Made by a program: the position numbers and the translations under genes. DNA of 38,639 nt from Methylacidimicrobium fagopyrum. GTDB taxonomy: Bacteria; Verrucomicrobiota; Verrucomicrobiia; Limisphaerales; UBA11358. Shown piece after piece: positions 1 through 7,419 of this stretch. The stretch covers positions 1-38,639 of the forward strand of contig JAMFSJ010000052.1 of assembly GCA_026225255.1 (NCBI GenBank), read 5' to 3'. Numbering within the stretch: position 1 is the stretch's first letter; each line of letters opens with the position of its first letter. Below the pieces are notes generated by a model. That model saw only the letters and a list, made by a program, of their open reading frames with translations. It made no database searches and was not told the DNA's origin.

Positions 1-825
1 ACCGCCGAAGCCGTCCAGCAGGCCGATGTCATCATGGTCGCCCTGCCGGATACCAAGCAGGCCGCCGCCTACAAGAAGGACATCGAGCCGAACCTCACCC
101 CGGGCAAGACGCTCGTATTCAGCCACGGTTTCTCCATCCATTTCAAGACGATTGTTCCGCCCAAGAACGTGAACATCATCATGGTCGCGCCGAAAGGTCC
201 CGGCCACACCGTTCGCCGTCAATATACCGAAGGCAAAGGCGTGCCGAGCTTGATCGCTGTTTATCAAAACCCCGGTAAAGACGCGAAGAAAATCGCGCTC
301 GCCTGGGCCAAAGGCATCGGCGGCACCCGCGCCGGCGTGCTCGAAACCAACTTCAAGGAAGAAACCGAAACTGATTTGTTCGGCGAACAAACCGTTCTTT
401 GCGGCGGCGCCAGCGCGCTCGTGCAAGCCGGATTTGAAGTGCTCGTCGAAGCTGGATATTCCCCGGAAATGGCCTACTTCGAATGCTTGCATGAATTGAA
501 GCTCATCGCTGATTTGATGAACGAAGCCGGCATCAGCGGCATGCGTTTCTCGATCTCCGAAACCGCCAAGTGGGGCGACGTCAGCGTCGGTCCGAAGATC
601 ATTGATGCCAGCGTGAAAAAACGCATGGCTGCCGCGCTCAAAGACATCCAGTCCGGCAAGTTCGCCAAGGATTGGGTCAAGGAATATGAAGGCGGTTACA
701 AACGCTATAACGCGCTGCTCAAAAAGGGCGAAACGCATCCGATCGAAAAAACCGGCGCCAAGCTCCGCGCGATGATGCCGTGGATGAAAAAACGTTCCAT
801 CAAAGGCGCGCAAGCCGCGTATTGA
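1..825 (+). CDS. ilvC: Ketol-acid reductoisomerase, 3' part (5' end outside window)
   Basis: Acetohydroxyacid isomeroreductase of valine, leucine and isoleucine synthesis; it uses NADPH to isomerise and reduce acetolactate. The reading frame is open from base 1, so this is a partial gene. The visible 274 residues carry the end of the Rossmann domain ([11 protein letters not shown], then FSHGFSIHF) and the all-helical KARI C-terminal domain, with the metal and substrate residues in [13 protein letters not shown] and the [10 protein letters not shown] stretch. The length fits a class I (short) enzyme of about 338 residues, so roughly 64 residues, including the dinucleotide-binding Gly motif, lie upstream of the window. 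The gene ends at a TGA followed within 40 bp by a strong intrinsic terminator, so it is the last gene of its operon (ilvB/ilvN may precede it, but this cannot be seen). Identification is firm. Confidence 0.97.
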   Translation, partial: TAEAVQQADVIMVALPDTKQAAAYKKDIEPNLTPGKTLVFSHGFSIHFKTIVPPKNVNIIMVAPKGPGHTVRRQYTEGKGVPSLIAVYQNPGKDAKKIALAWAKGIGGTRAGVLETNFKEETETDLFGEQTVLCGGASALVQAGFEVLVEAGYSPEMAYFECLHELKLIADLMNEAGISGMRFSISETAKWGDVSVGPKIIDASVKKRMAAALKDIQSGKFAKDWVKEYEGGYKRYNALLKKGETHPIEKTGAKLRAMMPWMKKRSIKGAQAAY

Positions 826-862
826 TTGACGATTTCGGAATTACAATTTCCGATTTAAAACC

Positions 863-895
863 AAAAGCCGCTGGAGAAATCCAGCGGCTTTTTTA
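863..895 (+). terminator. Intrinsic terminator of ilvC
   Basis: A perfect 10-bp stem (AGCCGCTGGA with TCCAGCGGCT) closed by a GAAA tetraloop is followed by six T. It starts about 40 bp after the ilvC stop. The A-run before the stem makes it partly bidirectional, so it could also stop minus-strand transcription coming from argJ. Confidence 0.95.
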
Positions 896-899
896 ATTT

Positions 900-1068
900 G
901 CTCCGAAGGAGCGTCGGAAATTAGCCCGCCACATTGTGGCTGGACTCGCGCCCTGAAGGACGCTGGAAATTCTGGCCATTTTCCATCGTGCCTTCCGGCA
1001 CTAATTTATTTTGTCCGCCGCCACCAGCCACTTCGTAGCTGGCTAATTTCCATTCGTCGCTTTGCGAC
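900..1068. repeat. Array of small hairpins with an 11-bp linker motif
   Basis: This gene-free stretch is a string of short perfect or near-perfect hairpins: 900-912 (GCTCCGAAGGAGC), 928-940 (GCCACATTGTGGC), 948-963, 988-1001 (GTGCCTTCCGGCAC), 1024-1042 (CCAGC arms) and 1056-1068 (GTCGCTTTGCGAC). Linkers carry GGAAATTAGCC at 916-926 and its exact reverse complement GGCTAATTTCC at 1041-1051. The same 11-mer recurs at 38044-38054. It resembles REP-type elements. No open reading frame here looks genuine. Confidence 0.75.
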
Positions 1069-1097
1069 TTGGCGGCTTTGCTTTTTTGCATTAAAAA

Positions 1098-1136
1098 TCC
1101 GTGTTCAATCCGTGTTTCATCTGTGGCTAAAAATTA
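1098..1136 (-). repeat. Dispersed 'AGCCACAGATG' repeat at the argJ stop codon
   Basis: On the minus strand the argJ TAA is directly followed by TTTTTAGCCACAGATG and then two ACACGGAT-like units. Close relatives follow the stop codons of sufT (about 4620-4649) and the ABC ATPase gene (about 27486-27521). See findings. Confidence 0.6.
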
Positions 1137-2468
1137 GCCCCCAAGCGTTGTCGGATCCGTCACATCGCCTTTGTTGTAATCAACATAAGCCTCGGTCAAA
1201 TCGGCAGCATACATTACCGCATTCGCCTTGCCGAGATTCAGATTGATGTGCAGTTCAAATTCTTTGGGCGCAACGGCGGCGCACAATTCCTTGAACGTTG
1301 CCTTCGTTGGTTGGCCGCGTTTCAAACTCCAGAGAATTTTTTTGCTGCCGAGCGCGCTGTAACCGATGTCAATTTTCTCTTCCACCACTTTGGCCGCAGA
1401 ATAACCGATCGCGTCAATGATGCGGCCCCAATTCGGATCGCCGCCGTGCCAACTCGTTTTCACCAACGCACTATTCGCCACGGCGCGCGCAGCGACATCG
1501 GCATCTTGAATCGTTTTCGCGCCATTCACACGCACGGTCGCCACGCGATGAACGCCTTCGCCATCGCGCACAATCATCTTGGCGAGCTCGAGTGCCACAT
1601 GATTCAGCGCGGCGGAAAAAACCTTAAATTCGGGACTCTGAACCTTGAATTTTTTATTTCCCGCCAGCCCATTGGCGAGCACCAAAACTGTGTCGTTCGT
1701 GCTCATGTCGCCGTCCACGGTGATGCGATTAAAACTGTGCGCGACGGCTTCGTTCAACACCGCTTGCAACACTTTCGCGTCTACCGCCGCGTCCGTCGTG
1801 ATGAAGCAAAGCATCGTGGCGTGCAAGCCGCCGTGCGGCAACGTCGCCGGCCGCGCACCCGTCGGGCTCATGCCCGGCTGGATCATGCCCGCGCCTTTGC
1901 ACATGCCGCCGATGCGAACGGTTTTTCCACCGAGCTTAAATTCAATCGCGATCTGTTTGGGCCGCGAATCGCTCGTCATGATCGCTTCCGCCGCGTGATC
2001 GGCATGTTCCTTCGTGGAACCGAGTAGGATGGCGGCTTCGATAATGCCGGCACGAACATTATCCATCGGCATCGTCACGCCGATGCGGCCAGTGGAGCCA
2101 ACCAGGGCGGAGCCGGCCGGAAAATTGAACGACCGTTCCGTGAACGAAACCATTTCGCGCGCATCCGCCAGGCCTTGTTTGCCGGTGCAGGCATTGGCAT
2201 TGCCGGAATTCACGACCACAACTTGCGCGGTGCCGCGCTTCATGCGTTCCGCGCAAATTTTTACCGGTGCGGCGCAGACTTGATTCGTCGTGAACATGCC
2301 GGCGACCGTCGCGGGCGTTTCCGAAACGATCAGCGCGAGATCGCGCTTCGGACCTTTATTGGAACCTTTGCCGGTGCCAAGTTTTTTGATGTCGCAAAAA
2401 ACGCCGCTGGTTGAAAAACCTTTGGGCGCGACAATCGCACCGGAAACTTCTTTAAATTCTTTTTTCAT
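1134..2468 (-). CDS. argJ: Bifunctional glutamate N-acetyltransferase / ornithine acetyltransferase ArgJ
   Basis: ArgJ moves the acetyl group from N-acetylornithine to glutamate (cyclic arginine pathway) and in bifunctional forms also makes N-acetylglutamate from acetyl-CoA. The 444-residue product has the family landmarks: VVVNSGNANACTG (residues 84-96), SDSRPK, GGMCKGAGMI (188-197) and HATML (216-220), where T218 should be the autoprocessing point and N-terminal nucleophile of the beta chain; GDPNWGRI follows in the beta chain. Unusually, about 14-18 extra residues lie between GMIQP and ATML; the usual form is GMI-x-PNMATML with no gap. The gene is third in an argC - methyltransferase - argJ run. 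The ATG start at 2468 has no clear Shine-Dalgarno sequence, which is common in this window. Confidence 0.95.
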   Translation of the reverse strand: MKKEFKEVSGAIVAPKGFSTSGVFCDIKKLGTGKGSNKGPKRDLALIVSETPATVAGMFTTNQVCAAPVKICAERMKRGTAQVVVVNSGNANACTGKQGLADAREMVSFTERSFNFPAGSALVGSTGRIGVTMPMDNVRAGIIEAAILLGSTKEHADHAAEAIMTSDSRPKQIAIEFKLGGKTVRIGGMCKGAGMIQPGMSPTGARPATLPHGGLHATMLCFITTDAAVDAKVLQAVLNEAVAHSFNRITVDGDMSTNDTVLVLANGLAGNKKFKVQSPEFKVFSAALNHVALELAKMIVRDGEGVHRVATVRVNGAKTIQDADVAARAVANSALVKTSWHGGDPNWGRIIDAIGYSAAKVVEEKIDIGYSALGSKKILWSLKRGQPTKATFKELCAAVAPKEFELHINLNLGKANAVMYAADLTEAYVDYNKGDVTDPTTLGG

Positions 2469-2566
2469 TATCGAGGTCGTAAAATCAACTTTTAATTCTC
2501 AGATTTTAATTTTGAATTGAAGACGGAAACCAACTGGATTCCAACTAAAAATCGAGGGTTAAAAAT

Positions 2567-3382
2567 TCAAAACTCTGTCTTAGTTGCGTCCAATTCCAAG
2601 CGCACCATGCGCACGTGAACTTGGCCAGCCGCATCGGGCGGATGCTGGGCGAGGTAACGTTGCGTGACGGCGGCGATAAATTCTTCACGCACATTTTCGG
2701 GCACGCGCTGGACAAAAGGCAGCCACGTCGTGCGCAGCCACGTCGCAAAACCGGTCGCGCCGTGGTAGGTCGCATCTTTCGGTGCGAGTTTCAGCGCGTT
2801 GATTTTGAAGCCACATTTCGGTAACCACTTTTCGTAATTGCCGGGCGCGTAAAAAAAATACGGCAGCGGCATTTTTCGGAAAAACCCGCACCAACGCGGC
2901 AAACGCATTTCCGGACGCAACGCGAGAAAAACGTCGTGGGCATTGCCTTTGCCGCCGCAAGAGACGACGAGTCGCCCACCGGTTTTTAAAACGGATGCCG
3001 CCCCGCGCAAAAACTGTTCGTGATCGTCCACCCAATGCAAGGCGGCGTTGGAAAAAATCAAATCGAACTTTTGCGCGAAGTTAATTATGCGCGCGTCCAT
3101 GATTTGAAATTTCAGATTTGAAATTTTCGAGGGCGGAAATGTTTTTTGCGCGAACTCAATCATCGGTGACGAAGCGTCCGTTCCCACAATCGAACCACGC
3201 GGCACGGCCCGGGCGATTTCCGCCGTGATTTTGCCATCGCCACAGCCGACATCGAGGATGTGTTCATCGCCACGCAAGTTCAGCTTCGCAATGAGTTCGC
3301 GCGCCCAGCTGTGTTGCACGGCGGAATTCGCCGCGTAATCAGCGGCGTTCCAGACGGTCGGTTTTGGCGAAGACAAGGTCAC
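2567..3382 (-). CDS. Class I SAM-dependent methyltransferase (Tam/UbiE-like fold)
   Basis: The 271-residue soluble protein has a clear Rossmann-type S-adenosylmethionine site: motif I ILDVGCGDGK (about 42-51), the acidic end of beta 2 in GTDASSPMIEFA, and motif IV FDLIFSNAALHWVDDH. The N-terminal WNAADYAANSAVQ and the ALHW motif recall trans-aconitate 2-methyltransferase and ubiquinone/menaquinone C-methyltransferases, but the substrate cannot be read from sequence. The start is a GTG. It sits between argC and argJ in the same direction with about 75-100 bp on each side, so co-transcription is likely. A role in arginine synthesis is not implied by the family. Methyltransferase identity is firm; substrate unknown. 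Confidence 0.85.
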   Translation of the reverse strand: MTLSSPKPTVWNAADYAANSAVQHSWARELIAKLNLRGDEHILDVGCGDGKITAEIARAVPRGSIVGTDASSPMIEFAQKTFPPSKISNLKFQIMDARIINFAQKFDLIFSNAALHWVDDHEQFLRGAASVLKTGGRLVVSCGGKGNAHDVFLALRPEMRLPRWCGFFRKMPLPYFFYAPGNYEKWLPKCGFKINALKLAPKDATYHGATGFATWLRTTWLPFVQRVPENVREEFIAAVTQRYLAQHPPDAAGQVHVRMVRLELDATKTEF

Positions 3383-3457
3383 GAATCAATTTAAATGACG
3401 GATGGTAAAAAGTTCACGCAGTTTCGTGCTTTTTATTAAACTTTCAACCTTCAGCCT

Positions 3458-4495
3458 TCAAATGAGCCCCGCGGTTTCCGGCCAGCCGCACAAGATATTC
3501 AGGCTCTGCACGGCCTGACCGCTCGCGCCTTTGGTGATGTTATCTTCGGCGCTCATCACGATGAGCCGACCGGTGCGCGCGTCGAGCCGCCACGCGATTT
3601 CACAGACGTTCGTGCCGACGACATTTTTCGTGTCGGGCAACGCTTTACCTTCGAGCAAACGCACGAACGGTTCGTCGCCGTAAAATTTTTTGTAAGTGGC
3701 GGCGATGGTTTCTTCGGTCAATTTTTGCGCAGGCTCAAGATAGAGCGTCGTCAGAATGCCCCGATTGACCGGGATCAAATGCGGCGTGAATTGGATGACC
3801 ACCGGCGTGCCCGCAGCGAGCGAAAGTTGTTCCTCGATCTCGGACAAATGCCGGTGTTTCGGCACGCCGTAAGGGCGGACGCTTTCGTTGCATTCGCAGA
3901 AAAGATAATCAATCTCCGCCTTGCGCCCCGCCCCGCTGACGCCGCTCATGGAATCGGCAATGATGCCGGTCGGCTTGATAAGACCGGCTTTGAGCAACGG
4001 AATCGTCGGCAACAAAATGCTCGTCGGATAACAACCGGGCGACGCGATGAGTTGCGAGGTCTTGATTTGGTCGCGATAAAATTCAGGCAAACCGTAAACG
4101 GATTTTTGCAGCAACTCTGGCGCGGGATGGTCGTGCGCGTAAAATTCTTTGTAAACGTTCGCACTTTTGAGCCGGAAATCCGCGCTCAAATCAATCACCG
4201 TGCAACCGGCTTTCAGCAACGGCACGGCGTATTCCGCCGCGACCCCGTGCGGCAACGCAAGAAAAACGACATCGGCTTGCTGCGCGAGCAATTCCGCGTT
4301 CGGCTCCACAAAACGAAGCGCCTTGGATTTCGGATGGCTGGCGAATTTCGGAAATACTTGCGCGAGCGTTTGCCCGGCATTTTGGCGCGAGGTAACGGCG
4401 ACCAATTCCGCGTGCGGATGGTTCAGCAGTAGCTTGACCAGTTCTTCGCCGGAGTAACCGGACGCGCCGACGATGGCGATTCTCTTCGATTTCAT
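3458..4495 (-). CDS. argC: N-acetyl-gamma-glutamyl-phosphate reductase
   Basis: ArgC reduces N-acetylglutamyl phosphate to the semialdehyde with NADPH, the third step of arginine synthesis. The 345 residues match the type 1 (long) family. The N-terminal dinucleotide-binding loop is VGASGYSGEELVKLLL, the catalytic Cys is in SPGCYPTS, and the C-terminal half has the usual dimer and substrate region (VQFTPHLIPVNRGILTT). The ATG at 4495 gives the expected short lead into the GxxGxxG motif. It is first in the argC - methyltransferase - argJ run. The 150 bp upstream (to sufT) is AT-rich and holds repeat-like phrases (ACGAAT, GCGCTAATTAGCG) but no clear promoter. Confidence 0.96.
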   Translation of the reverse strand: MKSKRIAIVGASGYSGEELVKLLLNHPHAELVAVTSRQNAGQTLAQVFPKFASHPKSKALRFVEPNAELLAQQADVVFLALPHGVAAEYAVPLLKAGCTVIDLSADFRLKSANVYKEFYAHDHPAPELLQKSVYGLPEFYRDQIKTSQLIASPGCYPTSILLPTIPLLKAGLIKPTGIIADSMSGVSGAGRKAEIDYLFCECNESVRPYGVPKHRHLSEIEEQLSLAAGTPVVIQFTPHLIPVNRGILTTLYLEPAQKLTEETIAATYKKFYGDEPFVRLLEGKALPDTKNVVGTNVCEIAWRLDARTGRLIVMSAEDNITKGASGQAVQSLNILCGWPETAGLI

Positions 4496-4646
4496 CTTGA
4501 AAATAAATTAACCACGAAAAAAACGGATTAAAGCAAAGATTCTTAACGCGAATTTCACGAATCAAATCAACCCGGGTAAATTAAATTTGCGCTAATTAGC
4601 GTCAAACCAATTTACCATCTGGGCTTCATCAGTGCCCATCTGCGGC

Positions 4647-5201
4647 TCAAAGAAGACCCAGTTGCAACTTTGCAGCTTCGGTCATCATGCCTTGATTCCA
4701 TGGCGGATCCCAGACGAGTTCGACGTTGGCTTCGTCAATCGGTTCGAGCGAGAGCAATTTATTTTGCACGTCCTGCGCGAGCACCGGACCCATGCCGCAA
4801 CCAGGTGCGGTCAGCGTCATTTTCACGTCGGCCTTGAAACTGTTTTCGCCGACGGGCGTGAGGTGACAATCGTAAATCAAACCGAGGTCAACGATGTTCA
4901 CGGGAATTTCCGGGTCGTAACAGGTCTTGAGCGATTCCCAGACTTTTTTCTCCAGCTGCTCCTGCGTCATCGGACCGCTCGTCGCCGTGGTGGACGGAGC
5001 CGCAACCACAACTTCAAAACCCAGCGCATCGGCGTCTTTCGACTCGATACGGAACATGTTGCCGTTGACGATGACGGTGTAAGTGCCGCCGAGCGATTGC
5101 GTGATGTGCGCGGTCTCGCCTTTTTGCAGCGTGACCTTTGTGCCGATGGGAACCACGGAAGCTTCCACGTCGCGCACCAAAACTTTTTGTTCAGAACTCA
5201 T
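4647..5201 (-). CDS. sufT: SufT-type Fe-S assembly factor (DUF59/MIP18 domain)
   Basis: Accessory factor for Fe-S protein maturation. The 184-residue protein has an N-terminal part typical of SufT (residues 1-80, with KGETAHITQSLGGTYTV) and a C-terminal MIP18/PaaD-like domain with DPEIPVNIVDLGLIYDC and the hallmark LTAPGCGMGPVLAQDV, whose Cys is conserved in the family. It is the last gene in the run sufD-sufU-pnuC-nadR-sufT, about 50 bp after nadR, which supports a role with the SUF pathway. The stop codon is immediately followed by a copy of the dispersed AGCCgCAGATG repeat. Confidence 0.88.
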   Translation of the reverse strand: MSSEQKVLVRDVEASVVPIGTKVTLQKGETAHITQSLGGTYTVIVNGNMFRIESKDADALGFEVVVAAPSTTATSGPMTQEQLEKKVWESLKTCYDPEIPVNIVDLGLIYDCHLTPVGENSFKADVKMTLTAPGCGMGPVLAQDVQNKLLSLEPIDEANVELVWDPPWNQGMMTEAAKLQLGLL

Positions 5202-5254
5202 AAAAGTGATTCGATTTAATGACTAGCAACATAATGCCTTAAACGGCGGCGAAA

Positions 5255-6313
5255 TCAATTAGGTGTTTCAACCTTTAGTAGGCTTCGTATTTGCGATACT
5301 CGATTGGCAATCGAACCGGTGACAAGCAAATAAGAAATTTTGCGGGTCTTCAATTGGTGCAAATACCATTCATGCTGAAGCGTGCGAAACGATTCGTCCT
5401 GCCGGGTGCCGTCTTGAACAAACGGAAAATCTGGCGCGCAAAGAATCACCAACTCATAAGTTCGTTTTGCAAGCTGTTCCAAAGCTGCTTCGACCTTTCC
5501 AAAGAGATGCTGGCTGTAAAACAATGTCGTTAGCGGCGAAGTGTCGCAAAATAGAAATTTATTTGCCCGCAGCACGATTTGATCTTCATTTGCGATTTGA
5601 GTTTCAGCGATGTAAACCATGTCTTCAAAAATGAGACCGCCATTTTTCCTTTCCCAAAGCTCCCGACCATATTCAGCGACATGGAAAGTATCGAAGTGTT
5701 TGGCGAGCTCTCCCGCAAGAACTGTTTTCCCGCTCGATTCTCCACCCAGAAAACACACCCGTTTCACAAACGAAGAATAAACCACAGCCGAAAGCCATTG
5801 GCGGTTTTTTTGAATTTCACCGCGTAAAACCGTTCCTGAAATTGGAATCTGAACTCTGCGATGATCCACCATGACGTGACAAACTTGAGGATGATCTGGT
5901 TCGTTGAGCCGGAAATAACGAGTCAGTTCTTCGGCAAATCCGTCCCCATAATTTTCACTTGTGAAGACCGCATCCACGCTCAACTCCAAAATATGCTGGC
6001 ATAAAAAACCGCAAAAATGACGATGAATAATTTCTTCGGCATCGTTGGCTGGGATTTCCTTTGGATCGTCCTTTGTTTTTGCCCAAACTTGCAACCGCTC
6101 ATCAGTGACCACCAATCTCTTGGCATGAGGAAAAAGTGCCGCCAACCATTGCTCGCGTTTTTCCGGTTCGCAGCCCGGCAATTCAGGTTTTGAATAACTG
6201 ATTAAAACAACTTCGTCACACTCATTGAATGCACGTTGAATAACCAGTTCATGGCCGCGGTGTAGCGGTGAAAATTTACCAACAACAAGACCACGTTTGA
6301 ACCGTTTGCTCAT
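5255..6313 (-). CDS. nadR: NadR-like NMN adenylyltransferase / nicotinamide riboside kinase
   Basis: Two fused activities of NAD salvage: phosphorylation of nicotinamide riboside to NMN, and adenylation of NMN to NAD. The N-terminal nucleotidyltransferase domain (about 1-170) has GKFSPLHRGHE with the HxGH motif (H18 and H21) and ISGTVLRG (about 158-165). The C-terminal kinase domain has a Walker A loop GGESSGKT (190-197). The 352-residue length fits a NadR without the N-terminal helix-turn-helix found in the enterobacterial repressor form, so it is probably enzyme only. Its ATG overlaps the pnuC stop by 4 nt (ATGA), which implies translational coupling: PnuC imports the riboside and this protein traps and converts it. 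Confidence 0.9.
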   Translation of the reverse strand: MSKRFKRGLVVGKFSPLHRGHELVIQRAFNECDEVVLISYSKPELPGCEPEKREQWLAALFPHAKRLVVTDERLQVWAKTKDDPKEIPANDAEEIIHRHFCGFLCQHILELSVDAVFTSENYGDGFAEELTRYFRLNEPDHPQVCHVMVDHRRVQIPISGTVLRGEIQKNRQWLSAVVYSSFVKRVCFLGGESSGKTVLAGELAKHFDTFHVAEYGRELWERKNGGLIFEDMVYIAETQIANEDQIVLRANKFLFCDTSPLTTLFYSQHLFGKVEAALEQLAKRTYELVILCAPDFPFVQDGTRQDESFRTLQHEWYLHQLKTRKISYLLVTGSIANRVSQIRSLLKVETPN

Positions 6314-6870
6314 GCTGGTTGAATCAATTTACGCCAGCGCACCAAGGCGATGACGGCATTTATCCAAAAAGCCGTATAAAGAATTGCCGTTATCGTCAGT
6401 CCCCGATGTGCGTAAAGCGGCACGGCGATCGAGTTAACAAGCAGCCAACAGCACCAAGATTCATAACGTCGCCACATCAGCAGTAATTGTCCAAGGACGC
6501 TGAAAACTAAAATCACTGAATCAAAAAATGGCGCGTAAGCATCAGTAAACCTGTGCAGCAACCAGCCATAAAACACCGTTACTAAAATGCCGACGGCAAG
6601 CATCAAAAATAATGGAAGTGGACGAACATGACGCACTTGAAGAATTTCACCATGATTTCGACGCAGCCAAGACCACCACCCAATAAAACTCGTCACGATG
6701 AAAAATATTTGTAAGGTGACATCAGCGTAAAGTTTGGCGTTGAAGAAGACTATGACAAACAAAACACAGCCGATAATCCCTGTCCACCAAGTTTGCAAAT
6801 TGTTGCGGGCAGCCAACACGATTGAAAGGGCATTAAATGCGTTGGCCGCGATTTCTACGCCCTTGGTCAT
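6310..6870 (-). CDS. pnuC: PnuC-type nicotinamide riboside transporter
   Basis: Integral membrane facilitator for nicotinamide riboside. The 186 residues contain about six to seven hydrophobic helices and the PnuC signature near the C-terminus: YESWCCWLLVNSIAVPLYA followed by TAILYTAFWINAVIALVRW, with the aromatic and Asn residues that line the substrate path. Its stop overlaps the nadR start by 4 nt, and its own ATG lies 9 nt after the sufU stop, so it is inside the suf run. The gap to sufU is too small for a riboswitch, so any NAD-responsive control would have to lie further upstream. Confidence 0.9.
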   Translation of the reverse strand: MTKGVEIAANAFNALSIVLAARNNLQTWWTGIIGCVLFVIVFFNAKLYADVTLQIFFIVTSFIGWWSWLRRNHGEILQVRHVRPLPLFLMLAVGILVTVFYGWLLHRFTDAYAPFFDSVILVFSVLGQLLLMWRRYESWCCWLLVNSIAVPLYAHRGLTITAILYTAFWINAVIALVRWRKLIQPA

Positions 6871-6879
6871 GTTTCAATT

Positions 6880-7329
6880 TTATTCCGACTCCGTTGACAC
6901 TGGTTGCTGTTCGCCTTTCAACGCACTCATCAAGGCATGCCACGCAAGAATCGCGCACTTCACGCGCGCCGGATATTTGTGAACGCCGGCGAATACGGCG
7001 AGTTTGCCGACATCGCCATTCACCTTGCCGGTCGTCACCATTTCGCGCACTTGCTCGAAGGTTTTTTCAGCGTCGGCTTTCGTTTTGCCTTTGACGTTTT
7101 CCGTGAGCAACGACGCGGAGGCTTTCGAGATACAACAGCCGGAGCCGGTAAAGCTAGCGTCCTTGATGACGTCGCCGTCGAGCGTGAGAAATAATTTCAA
7201 CTGGTCGCCGCAGATCGGGTTGCGACCTTGCGCGGAGCAACTGCACTGCGGCATTTCATGGAAATTCCGCGGCTGCTTGCAGTGGTCCAAAATAACCTGC
7301 TGATAAAGGTCGTTGACGTCGTCGAACAT
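6880..7329 (-). CDS. sufU: SufU-type zinc-dependent sulfur transfer / Fe-S assembly protein
   Basis: IscU-fold protein that accepts persulfide sulfur from SufS and passes it to the SufBCD scaffold. The 149 residues carry all four zinc or active-site residues at nearly the same positions as Bacillus SufU: C40 and D42 (NPICGD), C65 (TGSGCCISKASAS) and C125 (VKCAILAWHAL). The roughly 20-residue insertion between the second and third ligands that separates SufU from IscU appears to be present. It follows sufD by 90 bp; that gap contains tandem CCTAGAGCC / CCTAAAGCC-like phrases. No sufS is in the window. Confidence 0.92.
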   Translation of the reverse strand: MFDDVNDLYQQVILDHCKQPRNFHEMPQCSCSAQGRNPICGDQLKLFLTLDGDVIKDASFTGSGCCISKASASLLTENVKGKTKADAEKTFEQVREMVTTGKVNGDVGKLAVFAGVHKYPARVKCAILAWHALMSALKGEQQPVSTESE

Positions 7330-7419
7330 AGTCGCTTCGCTTTTAGGCTTTAGGTTCTGGGCTCTAGGTTTCGGGAAATTTCTCCATGCCCAAAGCCTCA
7401 GGCCTCGCGCCTGATAAAA

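Noticed and set aside
1248..2027. Long plus-strand open frame inside argJ
   Set aside because: Antisense shadow of argJ. The translation is Arg/His-rich low-complexity sequence with no family motif, while the minus-strand frame has full ArgJ motifs.
6871..6879. Possible NAD-responsive riboswitch in front of pnuC
   Set aside because: Only 9 nt separate sufU from pnuC, so there is no room for an aptamer.
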